Source: JACNKJ01 sp964344565
GTDB lineage: Bacteria > Krumholzibacteriota > Krumholzibacteriia > JACNKJ01
NCBI GenBank assembly: GCA_964344565.1
Contig: CAYFNT010000007.1
Coordinates: 1-64,000, forward strand
Length of the DNA: 64,000 nt
Direction of reading: 5' to 3'
Part shown: positions 1 to 7,689 of the stretch, in pieces
Position numbering within the stretch: the first letter of the stretch is position 1
How the letters are laid out: each line of letters begins with the position of its first letter
Translations under genes and position numbers: made by a program
Notes under the pieces: generated by a model
Database searches by the model: none
What the model was told of the DNA's origin: nothing
Seen by the model: the letters and a program-made list of their open reading frames with translations, nothing else

Positions 1-4
1 ATTC

Positions 5-289
5 ATGGCCCGTTCCCATCACACTTTGGAGTTCAAGGCTGAGGCGGTTCGCCTGGTCGTCGAGAACGGTTATCCCCCCAAAGAAGTCGCCGAACGCCTG
101 GGCATCGCCCGGGAGACGCTCTACCGCTGGGTGCGTCAGAGCCGGTCGAAGCGAGGTACGGCCGATGCCGAGGCCCTGCTGGAAGCCAAGCGCGAGATCG
201 CCCGGCTGCGAGGCGAGCTGAAGCGCACGCAGGAAGAGCGGGACATCCTAAAAAAAGCCGCCGCGTACTTTGCCAAGGAGCCCGAGTAA
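5..289 (+). CDS. IS3-family transposase OrfA (helix-turn-helix subunit)
   Basis: This 94-residue protein is the DNA-binding subunit of an IS3-type element. Residues 6-45 form the helix-turn-helix (KEVAERLGIARETLYRWVRQ) that recognises the terminal repeats. Residues 58-90 form a leucine-zipper-like helix (ARLRGELKRTQEERDILKK) used for multimerisation. The length is normal for the family. A run of seven A at 250-256 lies near the 3' end and should make some ribosomes slip back one base, fusing this protein to OrfB. The ATG at 5 is the first in-frame start available; a ribosome binding site would be outside the window. Confidence 0.9.
   Translation: MARSHHTLEFKAEAVRLVVENGYPPKEVAERLGIARETLYRWVRQSRSKRGTADAEALLEAKREIARLRGELKRTQEERDILKKAAAYFAKEPE
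250..257 (+). other. Programmed -1 frameshift site of the IS3 element
   Basis: Seven consecutive A followed by G (A_AAA_AAA_G in the orfA frame). Slipping back one base gives the orfB frame from 256 onward. That frame is open and reads through VKYAFIEAHRHEHAVRTM into OrfB, which is the usual N-terminus of an IS3 OrfAB fusion. The OrfB frame has no stop between the slip site and the ATG at 337. Confidence 0.75.
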
Positions 290-336
290 AGTACGCGTTC
301 ATCGAGGCGCATCGCCACGAGCACGCCGTCCGGACG

Positions 337-1149
337 ATGTGCCGTGTGCTGCGCCTGGCTCGGGCCGGATACTATGCTTGGCGGAAGCAGCCTCTCAGTC
401 GCCGGGCCGTCGAGGATCGGCGCCTGCTGGCTTTGATCCGCCGTTCGCATGTCGACAGCGACGGATCCTATGGGAGCCCTCGCATCTGGGAGGATCTGCG
501 GGAAGCGGGCGAGCGCTGCGGCCGTCACCGCATCGCCCGGATCATGCGGGAGCACAAGATCCAGGGGCATCGGGGCTACAAGCGGCACCGCGCACCTGCA
601 GGCGCTCCTGCCCAGCTGGCGCCCAACCACCTGGACCGCCAGTTCACGGTCGAGAAGCCGGACCGTGCCTGGGCGACTGACATCACCTACATCCGGACCT
701 GGCAGGGCTGGCTGTACCTAGCCGTGGTGATGGATCTGCACTCGCGGAAGATCGTGGGCTGGTCGATGAAGCCGTCGCTTCGGCGCGAGTTGGTGCTGGA
801 TGCGTTGCTGATGGCCGTCAGGCGTCGTCGACCGAAGCAGTCGGTGTTGATTCACTCGGACCAGGGCACGCAGTACGGAAGCGACGACTGGCATCGCTTC
901 TGCGCGGATCACGGCCTCGTGCCGAGCATGAGTCGTCGCGGCAACTGCTGGGACAACGCGGTCGTTGAGTCGTTCTTCAGTTCCTTGAAGCGAGAGCGAG
1001 TCCGAAGGCGGATCTACAAAACGAGGGAGGAAGCACGGAGCGATTTGTTTGATTACATCGAGATGTTCTATAATGTGAGGCGTCGCCACAGTCATCTGGG
1101 GCAAGTGAGCCCCGAGGCTTATGAGCGAGCGTCACAACCCAGCCCGTAG
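337..1149 (+). CDS. IS3-family transposase OrfB (DDE integrase)
   Basis: This is the catalytic transposase of the IS3 element, which performs copy-out/paste-in strand transfer. The integrase-fold triad is complete: Asp115 in ATDITYI, Asp175 in IHSDQGTQY and Glu211 in NAVVESFFSSLK, with 35 residues between the last two as expected for a DD(35)E enzyme. The C-terminal YNVRRRHSHLGQVSPEAYE is also typical. The open frame extends upstream of the ATG at 337 to the A7 slip site at 250-256, so the working protein is probably the OrfAB fusion encoded by 5-256 joined to 256-1149. No frameshift or stop damages it. Confidence 0.92.
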   Translation: MCRVLRLARAGYYAWRKQPLSRRAVEDRRLLALIRRSHVDSDGSYGSPRIWEDLREAGERCGRHRIARIMREHKIQGHRGYKRHRAPAGAPAQLAPNHLDRQFTVEKPDRAWATDITYIRTWQGWLYLAVVMDLHSRKIVGWSMKPSLRRELVLDALLMAVRRRRPKQSVLIHSDQGTQYGSDDWHRFCADHGLVPSMSRRGNCWDNAVVESFFSSLKRERVRRRIYKTREEARSDLFDYIEMFYNVRRRHSHLGQVSPEAYERASQPSP

Positions 1150-1195
1150 GTGTCTAGAGAACCCGGGCAATGCCAGTGATCCAGCAATAACCAAT

Positions 1196-1222
1196 AAAAA
1201 AGCCCCCGCCGAAGCGGGGGCT
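1196..1222 (-). terminator. Rho-independent terminator of the zinc-ribbon gene
   Basis: On the minus strand a stem AAGCCCCCGC with loop TTCG and its complement is followed by a run of six T. It lies 17 bases after the stop of the small gene at 1239-1427, and it also faces the end of the IS. Confidence 0.85.
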
Positions 1223-1238
1223 TAATCCTGACAATCAG

Positions 1239-1427
1239 CTACTTGCCGTTGGGCCGTATGGGACGTCCCACGCTGATCTCGCCATTGTCGATGCGCACAT
1301 TGTGCCCGCAATCGGGATTGCTGCACACCCAAGCCTTGAACTGGATGGTGGCGCCATCGCGTCCGTAGTCGGATAGGGGCAGCATGTCGCCCGAGTTGCA
1401 CTTCAAACACTGAGGGTACTTTTCCAT
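1239..1427 (-). CDS. small zinc-ribbon protein, function unknown
   Basis: A 62-residue protein starting MEKYPQCLKCNSGDML. Two cysteine pairs, CLKC and CSNPDC, about 25 residues apart, suggest a single zinc-ribbon. The first half looks like a short nucleic-acid or protein-binding treble; no catalytic motif is seen. The start is uncertain: a GTG at 1451 in the same frame would add eight residues, but the nearest Shine-Dalgarno-like run (AAGGGAGG) is immediately next to that GTG and about 22 bases from the ATG at 1427. A G+C palindrome (GGGCCCGCGGGCCC, 1435-1448) lies between the two starts. It is monocistronic, with its own terminator at 1196-1222. I do not recognise the family. Confidence 0.6.
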   Translation of the reverse strand: MEKYPQCLKCNSGDMLPLSDYGRDGATIQFKAWVCSNPDCGHNVRIDNGEISVGRPIRPNGK

Positions 1428-1623
1428 GATGTAGGGCCCGCGGGCCCCCACCTCCCTTCACGTCGGCTCGTCGATTTGGACGGTTACCCAGGGGGTCCAG
1501 CGGGTCCTCGTCCCTGATTCAGGCCTTAAGAATACGGTTCATTCGCCGCCGCGTCAAGTGAGAGGCCGATGTAAGTTCTTATAATTATTACAATTAAGGG
1601 TCAGGCTATCCAGATATCCGGAA

Positions 1624-1715
1624 AGTCTCCAGTCCCCGGTCCCGAGTCTCCAGAAAAACACCCTCCCCCGATGTTGGAGGAGGGTTGGAGACTGGTGACT
1701 GGAGACTGGAGACTA
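1624..1715. repeat. Heptad-repeat element A around a terminator
   Basis: The left arm has four 7-base units (AGTCTCC, AGTCCCC, GGTCCCG, AGTCTCC; 1624-1651). The centre is an A-run and hairpin at 1654-1686. The right arm has four units (GGAGACT, GGTGACT, GGAGACT, GGAGACT; 1687-1714). The arms are complementary to each other. The right arm overlaps the stop codon (1713-1715) of the minus-strand deiminase gene. Related copies lie at 33608-33763, 38127-38156 and 53789-53973. Confidence 0.8.
1654..1686 (-). terminator. Terminator inside heptad element A
   Basis: Read on the minus strand, ACCCTCC and GGGAGGGT pair around a loop of about ten bases, followed by GTTTTTC. It sits 27 bases beyond the stop of the deiminase gene and should end its transcript. 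Confidence 0.7.
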
Positions 1716-3461
1716 TTTCGTCAACACCGCCGGCCTCGAATACATGATTCCCGCGGCCTTGAGGCGATACAGATATACGCCCGAGGGCAGCGCGCGGCCC
1801 TGATCGTCGGTGCCGTTCCACTCGACCTGGGTGCGTCCCGCGCCGACCTCGCCGTCGATGAGGGTGCGCACCAGGCGGCCGGTGGCGTCGAAGACCTGCA
1901 GCTTCACCCGGTCGGCGTATTCCAGCTCGAAGCTGAAGGTGGTCTTCGGATTGAAGGGGTTCGGGTAGTTCGCATGCAGCTGCACGGGTTCGGCCGAAGG
2001 CGTCTCGACGCCGGTCTGGTATCCCATGTCGAAGGTGTACCAGGCCGCGGGTTCGGTGCGGGGCATGCCCTCGGCGCGGCCGCTGTTGTCCTCGGCGTGG
2101 ATGTAGTAGGAGACCTGGGTGATCACGTCCCGCGCTCCCACGGGGGCCGGCAGCACGTATTCGTAGTTGTCGCCGCCCACGTTGACCATGGGCTCGCTGA
2201 GCCAGGGGCCCACGTCGAAACGATAGTGCAGGGTCACCGAGCTCACGCCGCTCTCGCTGCGGTCGTCCACCATGGCCGTGATGGGCACCGGCGCCTGATG
2301 GAACTCGCCGTCGCGATAGGGCGCGTGCTCCACGCGCAGCATGCCCACGTCGTGGGCGTTCTTGGTGCGGCAGTGAAGCGCGTCGTCGGAGTACCAGCTG
2401 CCCGAGTAGCCGAGCACCTCGTAGCCGGGCGCGGCCTCTTCATAGAGCGCGATGGCGTCGTTGTCGTAGCTGCTGTTGCCGAAGGTGGGCATGTAGATGC
2501 GGTCGTTGTTGATGAGCGAGTTGGTGTAGCTCGCCGGCCCGCTGCTCGTGCTGTAGCAGTAGATGCGATACACGCGATAGAGCCGACCCGTCGACGAGGG
2601 CAGGCTGGCCAGCAGGGTCGCCCGCTGGTTCAGGGTGTTGTAGGTGTGGTGGGTCGTCCACACGTCCTTCACGATGACGGTTTCCTCGTCCATGAACTTG
2701 GCCCAGGTGTCGATGTGGTGGATACCGCCGCTCTCGATGTAGTCGAGCACCATGTAGTTGTCGATGCCGTAGTAGTCGAACATGAGCTGATCGACCTCGG
2801 CCTCATTCATGCCGTTCTCGCTCCAGGCCTCGTCGTAGACCAGTTCGGTGGACGAGCTGTAGTTGTGCCCGTCGGTCATGTAGTTGCCGCCGGTGTGATA
2901 CATGTCATGGCTGTGAACCGGAATGCCCTGCTGGTTAGCGAAGTAGATGGGAATCAGATTGTCGTTGGGACGCCAGGGCCGGTTGTAGGTGTGGTCGATG
3001 ATGGCCGCGTCGCCGCTGCCGTCGAAGACGTACCAGGGGCCGTAGTCACGGGTCCACCAGCTGTCGTTGCTGCGCACGAGGAGCTCGACCTTGTCCATGT
3101 CCACGCCGTTGTTCTCGAGATTGGTCAGGCAGGTATTCTGATAGCCGCTGGACACCACCACGTGCACCGTAAGGTCGTCGTCGAGATCACGCACCAGGCT
3201 GTAGGGAATGCCCAGGGGATAGCGGATGATCACGCCGGTGCAGGGTTCCCACTCGGCCACGTTGCGGACGGGCCCCACCGGCGGCGGGTCGCTCACGCGA
3301 TCCTGGCCGGGCATGAGATGCTCGCGGCCCTCCCAGACCAGGCGTTCGCGCTCGGTCTCGTAGATGGGCAGAGCGTCCTCGAGGTGGTCTTCGTCCCAGA
3401 TGGCGAAGGCGGGCAGGGCGAACAGACACAGCAATACGAGCAGCAACAGACTGCGATGCAT
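1713..3461 (-). CDS. secreted peptidylarginine/agmatine deiminase-like protein with C-terminal sorting tail
   Basis: This 582-residue protein belongs to the Porphyromonas-type peptidylarginine deiminase family, which turns the guanidino group of arginine (or agmatine) into citrulline (or carbamoylputrescine) and ammonia. A signal peptide (MHRSLLLLVLLCLFALPAFA) sends it out of the cytoplasm. The catalytic set is present: Asp139 in WWTRDYGP, His249 and Asp251 in GGIHHIDTW, and Cys364 in DALHCRTKNAHD. The His-to-Cys distance of 115 equals that of P. gingivalis PPAD. Residues from about 497 form an Ig-like tail starting HANYPNPFNPKTT, the type used for type IX secretion or surface sorting in FCB bacteria. 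GGGAGG at 3472-3477 supports the ATG at 3461. Whether the substrate is protein arginine or agmatine cannot be told from sequence; secretion favours protein. Confidence 0.88.
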   Translation of the reverse strand: MHRSLLLLVLLCLFALPAFAIWDEDHLEDALPIYETERERLVWEGREHLMPGQDRVSDPPPVGPVRNVAEWEPCTGVIIRYPLGIPYSLVRDLDDDLTVHVVVSSGYQNTCLTNLENNGVDMDKVELLVRSNDSWWTRDYGPWYVFDGSGDAAIIDHTYNRPWRPNDNLIPIYFANQQGIPVHSHDMYHTGGNYMTDGHNYSSSTELVYDEAWSENGMNEAEVDQLMFDYYGIDNYMVLDYIESGGIHHIDTWAKFMDEETVIVKDVWTTHHTYNTLNQRATLLASLPSSTGRLYRVYRIYCYSTSSGPASYTNSLINNDRIYMPTFGNSSYDNDAIALYEEAAPGYEVLGYSGSWYSDDALHCRTKNAHDVGMLRVEHAPYRDGEFHQAPVPITAMVDDRSESGVSSVTLHYRFDVGPWLSEPMVNVGGDNYEYVLPAPVGARDVITQVSYYIHAEDNSGRAEGMPRTEPAAWYTFDMGYQTGVETPSAEPVQLHANYPNPFNPKTTFSFELEYADRVKLQVFDATGRLVRTLIDGEVGAGRTQVEWNGTDDQGRALPSGVYLYRLKAAGIMYSRPAVLTK

Positions 3462-3550
3462 GGTGGAATTCCTCCCGAGCTGGCGTGGATCCCGAGATTG
3501 GGGACGGGATCGTCGGGAATTATACCATGAATCGCTAGAAGATTACTATT

Positions 3551-3598
3551 GGCGGGAAACAGGAGACCCGCTCGGGGAAGGCCGGGGTGTTTCCCGCC
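3551..3598. repeat. 10-bp inverted repeat upstream of the deiminase gene
   Basis: GGCGGGAAAC at 3551-3560 and GTTTCCCGCC at 3589-3598 are perfect complements separated by 28 bases. The pair lies 90 bases upstream of the deiminase start, in the gap between two minus-strand genes, and could be an operator or a 5' leader structure. Confidence 0.6.
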
Positions 3599-3664
3599 AC
3601 CCGTTCGTAGAATCGGCAGCTTTGGGATGCCCTCATCTGAGACCATGAACATCAAGCGATGGAC

Positions 3665-3697
3665 AAGGAAAACCCCGCGGCGGGATACCGCGGGGAA
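3665..3697 (-). terminator. Rho-independent terminator after the secreted 242-residue protein
   Basis: CCCCGCGG (3673-3680) pairs with CCGCGGGG (3688-3695). On the minus strand the stem is followed by TTTTCCTTG. It lies about 20 bases past the stop at 3714. Confidence 0.8.
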
Positions 3698-3713
3698 CCG
3701 GGAGTTCGAGCAA

Positions 3714-4442
3714 TCAATACAGGTGCTTGATCCGAGACCAGGTCGACTCCTCGGTACTCGTATCCTCCGGACCGGTGATCACGAAGGCCAGATCGATGGT
3801 GTTCCCCGTTTCGGGATTGTAGAGTTCGCGCCAGTAGTAGTTGAAGGGATCCCACCAGACTGCGTCGTCGTTCCAGTTCTGATCGGTCTCCTTCCACCCG
3901 ACGGTCCAGTTCTGGATGTCGGGGAACATGATCACGAGCCAGTAGATCTCGCCCGCGACCTGGAAGAAGGGATCGTAGATGTCGATGATGTTGATCTGCG
4001 CCCAAAGGCTGTGGTTCTGGGGCATGATGTATCCCTCGAAGGGGTCGAACCAACCCTGCAGATCGGGATCCATGTATCGGATGGTGTACTGACCTTCAAT
4101 GAACTCTCTCTCCCAAAGCAGATCCAGCGGCTGGCTGTATCCGTAGGGACCCATCGGATCGTTGCTCCAGATGCTCACATGGAAGAACGGGATGGGCACT
4201 TCGAAATCCATGAAGAAGGAAATCCAGAAGTGGATGTCCGTAACCGGTCCTGTGTGGCTGCACTGCCAGTCGTCTCCCAAGGCCCAGAAGATGCCGGTGT
4301 CGTAGTGATGGAAGGCGATGTCCAGGCCGCCGGGCTTGGGCGTCTGGGGCCAGTGCATCTTGTGGCCGTCTCCGGGATCCCAATGGGCGCTCGCCGTCAG
4401 GACGGAAACGACCAGAAGCGTGATAAGCAAACGAAGTTTCAT
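3714..4442 (-). CDS. secreted protein of unknown function (DUF7901-like)
   Basis: A 242-residue exported protein with signal peptide MKLRLLITLLVVSVLTASA. The mature part begins with a HWPQTPKPGGLDIAF segment followed by ALGDDWQCSHTGPVTDIHFW. This pattern (KW.Q.PD..G.DI, then LADDF.C..TGP.TDIH.W) recurs in secreted proteins of Planctomycetes and FCB bacteria, which I recall as the DUF7901 type; that match is from memory. The rest is rich in Trp, Tyr and Pro, as in beta-sandwich extracellular domains, and no catalytic motif stands out. GGGGAGAG just before ATG 4442 is the ribosome site. It has its own terminator and is transcribed alone, upstream of the secreted deiminase gene. Confidence 0.65.
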   Translation of the reverse strand: MKLRLLITLLVVSVLTASAHWDPGDGHKMHWPQTPKPGGLDIAFHHYDTGIFWALGDDWQCSHTGPVTDIHFWISFFMDFEVPIPFFHVSIWSNDPMGPYGYSQPLDLLWEREFIEGQYTIRYMDPDLQGWFDPFEGYIMPQNHSLWAQINIIDIYDPFFQVAGEIYWLVIMFPDIQNWTVGWKETDQNWNDDAVWWDPFNYYWRELYNPETGNTIDLAFVITGPEDTSTEESTWSRIKHLY

Positions 4443-4622
4443 GCTCTCCCCTCTCGTCGCGGGGTGGGCGATGGGTGGGGTGGAAGGAAAAAGCGCGCAC
4501 GGCTCTGCCGCGCGCGCTCTATTCTTCGCAGTTGGACCCGCTGTATCCCATCATCACATCCACCCCCTGATGGGGTCCGAAAAGAGTATAGCTCGCATTG
4601 ACGACTTGTCGATTTTCGCGGG

Positions 4623-5369
4623 TTAAAGCCGCTTTTCGGCGCTTTGCTCCTCGTCGGCATCGGACAGGGGAAAGAGACGAATCGGGACTTTCCCTTCAAT
4701 CCTGATTCCCTCCAGGCCCACCTCGGCCCGATAGGCCAGAAGCTGAACGCCGGCGGCGCCGGCCTGGCGCAGGCCCTCCGCGTAGTCCGGATCGATGCTC
4801 TCGGCGGGACCGAAACTTTCCGCATCGCCCCTCTGGATCACGAAGAGCATCGCGGCGCCATCGCCCTCGGCGACCCGTCTCTCGAGCTCGCGCAGATGCT
4901 TGAGACCCCGGGAACTCACCGCGTCGGGGAACATGGCGTGGCCCTTCTCCGCGAGGGTGACGCTCTTCACCTCGACCCAGATTCGGCCGGCTTCTCCTTC
5001 GAGCAGAAGATCGATGCGCGATCCGGGCGAGGAGACCTGCTCCCTTTTCATGCTTTCGAAGCCGGCAAGCTCGGGAATCATTCCTTCGGCGATGGCCTCC
5101 TCGGCGATCCTCTGAGCGAAGGCGGTGTTGACGCCCACCAGCGCGCCTTCGGTCGTCTCCACGATTTCCCAGGTCCACTTCAGCTTGCGCCGGGGATTGT
5201 CGGCGCCACGGATCCAGACCCTGCTGCCGGGCTCCTTGCAGCCCCGCATGCTGCCCGTGTTGTTGGTGTGGGCGATCACCTTGCGCCCATCGGCGAGTCG
5301 CATGTGGGCCAGAAAGCGCTTCTCCCGAAGGACCAGGGTGGCGGGAATCAGCTCGTCCGCGAATCTCAT
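4623..5369 (-). CDS. sfsA: SfsA family protein (sugar fermentation stimulation homologue)
   Basis: This 248-residue cytoplasmic protein matches SfsA over its full length. It has an N-terminal OB-like part (LREKRFLAHMRLADG), the conserved HTNNTGSMRG motif, and a C-terminal nuclease-like fold with SRIDLLL and EVKSVTLAEKG followed by FPDAVSSRGLKHLREL. In E. coli SfsA was found through maltose gene expression and binds DNA; its true activity is still not settled. ATG 5369 is preceded by GGAGAG at a good distance. A longer in-frame start at 5450 adds 27 residues of non-conserved sequence and was rejected. The gene stands alone, divergent from the PilZ gene across an AT-rich 275-base gap. Confidence 0.9.
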   Translation of the reverse strand: MRFADELIPATLVLREKRFLAHMRLADGRKVIAHTNNTGSMRGCKEPGSRVWIRGADNPRRKLKWTWEIVETTEGALVGVNTAFAQRIAEEAIAEGMIPELAGFESMKREQVSSPGSRIDLLLEGEAGRIWVEVKSVTLAEKGHAMFPDAVSSRGLKHLRELERRVAEGDGAAMLFVIQRGDAESFGPAESIDPDYAEGLRQAGAAGVQLLAYRAEVGLEGIRIEGKVPIRLFPLSDADEEQSAEKRL

Positions 5370-5644
5370 GACTCTCCGTTCGCTAAACGATGGAAGTCTA
5401 TCCTCCCGGCGACTCGAGTCAAAGGGCGAAGGGCCACAGGCGCTTAGCAAAACTTCTAAATATTTAGTCTATTCACATCCGCAATACCAAGAATCTTTAT
5501 GTAACGAATAGGGCTCAGCAAATACTGCGATTCCTGGGTTTTTTTGCTATTTCATGAATATGAATTCAGTTCACCTCCCTTTCGACCGAAAACATCCATA
5601 AGGGAATCGAGTGATGGCGAGGATGGGTAACCGCGGGAGGATCT

Positions 5645-6388
5645 ATGTCCTTTTGGAAAACGGGTTGCGAGTCCAAGTCGGAGAAACCGGCGGCCGAGGA
5701 CCGTACCGAGTATCAGCTTGATCTGGACGACATGCAGGAAGACCTGCGCGAGTGCTGCTCCCAGCGGGTCGGCGTGGGCATCATCCAAACCGACAACAAT
5801 GTGATCTGCCAGGGCCAGTTCGCGAGGCTCAGCGAGAACTCGATCATCTTCGAAACCTACGCTCCCGAAGAGGTCCAGTTCTTCCCCCTCTCCACCTGCA
5901 TGATCTCCTACTTCCGCGAAGGCAAGGCTCACGCGTTCATCTCACTGGTGCGCGACAGCCACCCCGGCCGCGACAGCAATTCCCAGCGGCTCTTCCTGCG
6001 ACTGCCCGAGCAGATCGCGGTCTCGCAGGTACGCTGGACATTTCGCGTGCCCACCGATGGCATTCCCGGTTTCGAGGTCAAGCTCCACTGTCCTCGCGGA
6101 AACGAATTCACTCCTCTCCCCAAGGACGTGAGTTTCGGCGGCATGAAGGTGGAGTTCGAACCCGATGAGGATCCCGATCTCTGTCTGGGCGGCCAGGGCA
6201 AGCTCAGCATGTCCTACGAGGGCCTCTCGGTCACCCTCGACGCCGAGGTTCGCCGGCGCGACGGCCACAGCTACGGCCTCTTCTTTCCAGGAGTCTTCAA
6301 GAACGACGAGTTCACGCCGCCGGAGGCCTATCGAGAGATCGTGAAGAACCTCGAGAAACGCTGGCTGCAGCTCCGCCGCGAGGACTAG
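5645..6388 (+). CDS. PilZ-domain c-di-GMP-binding protein (YcgR-like)
   Basis: A 247-residue cytoplasmic protein whose C-terminal half is a PilZ domain. The two c-di-GMP contact motifs are present: RWTFR at residues 130-134 (RxxxR) and DVSFGG at 161-166 (D/NxSxxG). Residues 20-115 form a YcgR-N-like beta domain (RVGVGIIQTDNNVICQGQF). Such proteins act as second-messenger receptors that slow motility or alter surface behaviour. GGGAGG five bases before ATG 5645 is a good ribosome site. The upstream gap (5370-5644) is unusually AT-rich for this genome, probably promoter DNA; no c-di-GMP riboswitch core could be found there. No diguanylate cyclase is nearby, so the signal source is elsewhere. 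Confidence 0.87.
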   Translation: MSFWKTGCESKSEKPAAEDRTEYQLDLDDMQEDLRECCSQRVGVGIIQTDNNVICQGQFARLSENSIIFETYAPEEVQFFPLSTCMISYFREGKAHAFISLVRDSHPGRDSNSQRLFLRLPEQIAVSQVRWTFRVPTDGIPGFEVKLHCPRGNEFTPLPKDVSFGGMKVEFEPDEDPDLCLGGQGKLSMSYEGLSVTLDAEVRRRDGHSYGLFFPGVFKNDEFTPPEAYREIVKNLEKRWLQLRRED

Positions 6389-6447
6389 CCCGAGCGAATC
6401 GAGCCCACCTTCGAAGCGGAGGATTCAGGACGGACACTTGGACCGTC

Positions 6448-7689
6448 CTAGGTCTTCCGCTCTTTCTTTTCCGCCGCGGGAAACAGCACGTTGTTCAGGA
6501 TGAGCCGATAGCCCGGCGAGTGGGGATGCAGGCTCAGGTCGGTGGGCGGATCGCCCACGCGGTGGGAATAGTCCTCGGGATCGTGGCCGCCCAGGAAGGT
6601 GTAGGTGCCCTTGCCGGACTTGCCGTGCAGGTAACGCACCTCATCGGCGCCCTCCACTTCCCCCATCACCGTCACATGGTCCTTGAGGAATTCCTTCCGG
6701 TAGCTCGTGGTCTGCCCCATGAAGCCCTCCACCACGGCCACGTGGTTCTGGGTGAGCATGCAGGGCACCGGATCGAACTTGGCCGAGAATTCGAAGAGGG
6801 TGAAGTAGTCGCGGCCCTCGCCGCGCAGGGCCGCGTCCTGGGTGGCGTCGATGTCGCTGAACTCGTAGACCAGCGGGCTCGTGATCAGGGTGAAGTCCTC
6901 GAAGGCCACGCACTTGTCGTAGTCGAGGGACTCCTGGAAGCCGCCCTGGGGCGGATCGCCGTCGAAGGGATCGGCCACGATGTCCACGCCGCCGGCCGCC
7001 ATGGCGATATCGAAGCTGTCGGTGGCGCTGCACATGGCGAAGAGGAATCCGCCGCCGTCCACGTAGGCGCGGATGGCACGCGCCACCGCCTTCTTGTGTT
7101 CGCTCACCGAGGCGAATCCCGCTTCGGCAGCCAGCTCTTCGAAGAGCCGCTGCTGCTGACGGTACCAGGCCTGATTTCGATAGCTCGCGTAGAACTTGCC
7201 GTACTGTCCGGTGAAGTCCTCGTGGTGCAGGTGCAGCCAGTCGTAGTCGTCCAGCTCGCCCCGCAGAACTTCCTTGTCGTAGAGCACCGTGTAGTCGATC
7301 TCGGCGTACTCCAGGGCCAGCATCACCGCGTCGTCCCAGGGTTGCTTGTTGGGCGGCGCGTAGATGGCCACCTCGGGCGCCTTCTCCAGCAGCACCCGTT
7401 CCATGTTGCTGGCCTCGACTTCGGCGAAGATGCGCGCCTTGTCGGCCCCGCTGATCGGCTCGACCTTCACGCCCAGGTGGGCCGCCTCGCGGCGCGCGAA
7501 GTCGGTATCGTCGATGAGGAAGGAGCCGCCGCGATAGTTGAGCAGCCACCAGGCCTCCTGCTCGGCCTGCAGCACGTGATAGGCCAGGCCGTAGGCCCGC
7601 AGGTGTTCGGTCTGGGTGAGATCCATGGGCACGAGCAGATCCGCCCCCGCGGGCAGGGCCAGAAGCAGAAACAGAATCGCGCGCCTCAC
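6448..7689 (-). CDS. secreted glutamine-amidotransferase-like protein
   Basis: A 413-residue exported protein (signal peptide MRRAILFLLLALPAGADLL). Residues 105-330 resemble the class I glutamine amidotransferase-like fold: an APPNKQPWDDAVMLALEYA entry strand and helix, then YVDGGGFLFAMCSATDS with Cys220 at the nucleophile-elbow position. Relatives in Gemmatimonadota and FCB genomes are often labelled asparagine synthetase B, but no synthetase domain is visible here. The enzymatic role is unknown; an ancestral amidotransferase fold reused in the periplasm is likely. It is the last gene of the operon starting at 17781 and begins with a GTG that overlaps the TPR stop by four bases (GTGA), so translation is probably coupled. 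Confidence 0.65.
   Translation of the reverse strand: MRRAILFLLLALPAGADLLVPMDLTQTEHLRAYGLAYHVLQAEQEAWWLLNYRGGSFLIDDTDFARREAAHLGVKVEPISGADKARIFAEVEASNMERVLLEKAPEVAIYAPPNKQPWDDAVMLALEYAEIDYTVLYDKEVLRGELDDYDWLHLHHEDFTGQYGKFYASYRNQAWYRQQQRLFEELAAEAGFASVSEHKKAVARAIRAYVDGGGFLFAMCSATDSFDIAMAAGGVDIVADPFDGDPPQGGFQESLDYDKCVAFEDFTLITSPLVYEFSDIDATQDAALRGEGRDYFTLFEFSAKFDPVPCMLTQNHVAVVEGFMGQTTSYRKEFLKDHVTVMGEVEGADEVRYLHGKSGKGTYTFLGGHDPEDYSHRVGDPPTDLSLHPHSPGYRLILNNVLFPAAEKKERKT

Larger units (their letters stand above)
1..1175 (+). mobile_element. IS3-family insertion sequence, left end cut by window edge
   Basis: The segment holds a standard IS3 pair: a small helix-turn-helix orfA and a DD(35)E transposase orfB one frame back, followed by a likely right terminal region. 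After the orfB stop the sequence runs TGTCTAGAGAACCCGGGC and a CA dinucleotide at about 1174-1175 could be the outer tip of the right inverted repeat. The matching left inverted repeat must lie before base 1, since only four bases precede orfA. The boundary at 1175 is therefore an estimate. No disruption is visible in either reading frame, so the copy could be active. Confidence 0.8.

Noticed and set aside
1671..3530. 619-residue plus-strand open frame opposite the deiminase gene
   Set aside because: Val/Gly/His-rich shadow without any domain; the minus-strand product has signal peptide, catalytic residues and sorting tail.
5370..5644. Possible c-di-GMP riboswitch before the PilZ gene
   Set aside because: The gap is AT-rich and ends GGGTAACCGCGGGAGG, but the conserved GEMM core segments and paired helices could not be found.
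6448..7689. Asparagine synthetase B label for the secreted amidotransferase-like protein
   Set aside because: The protein is exported and has no synthetase domain or N-terminal Cys nucleophile; the name is a known carry-over for such proteins.
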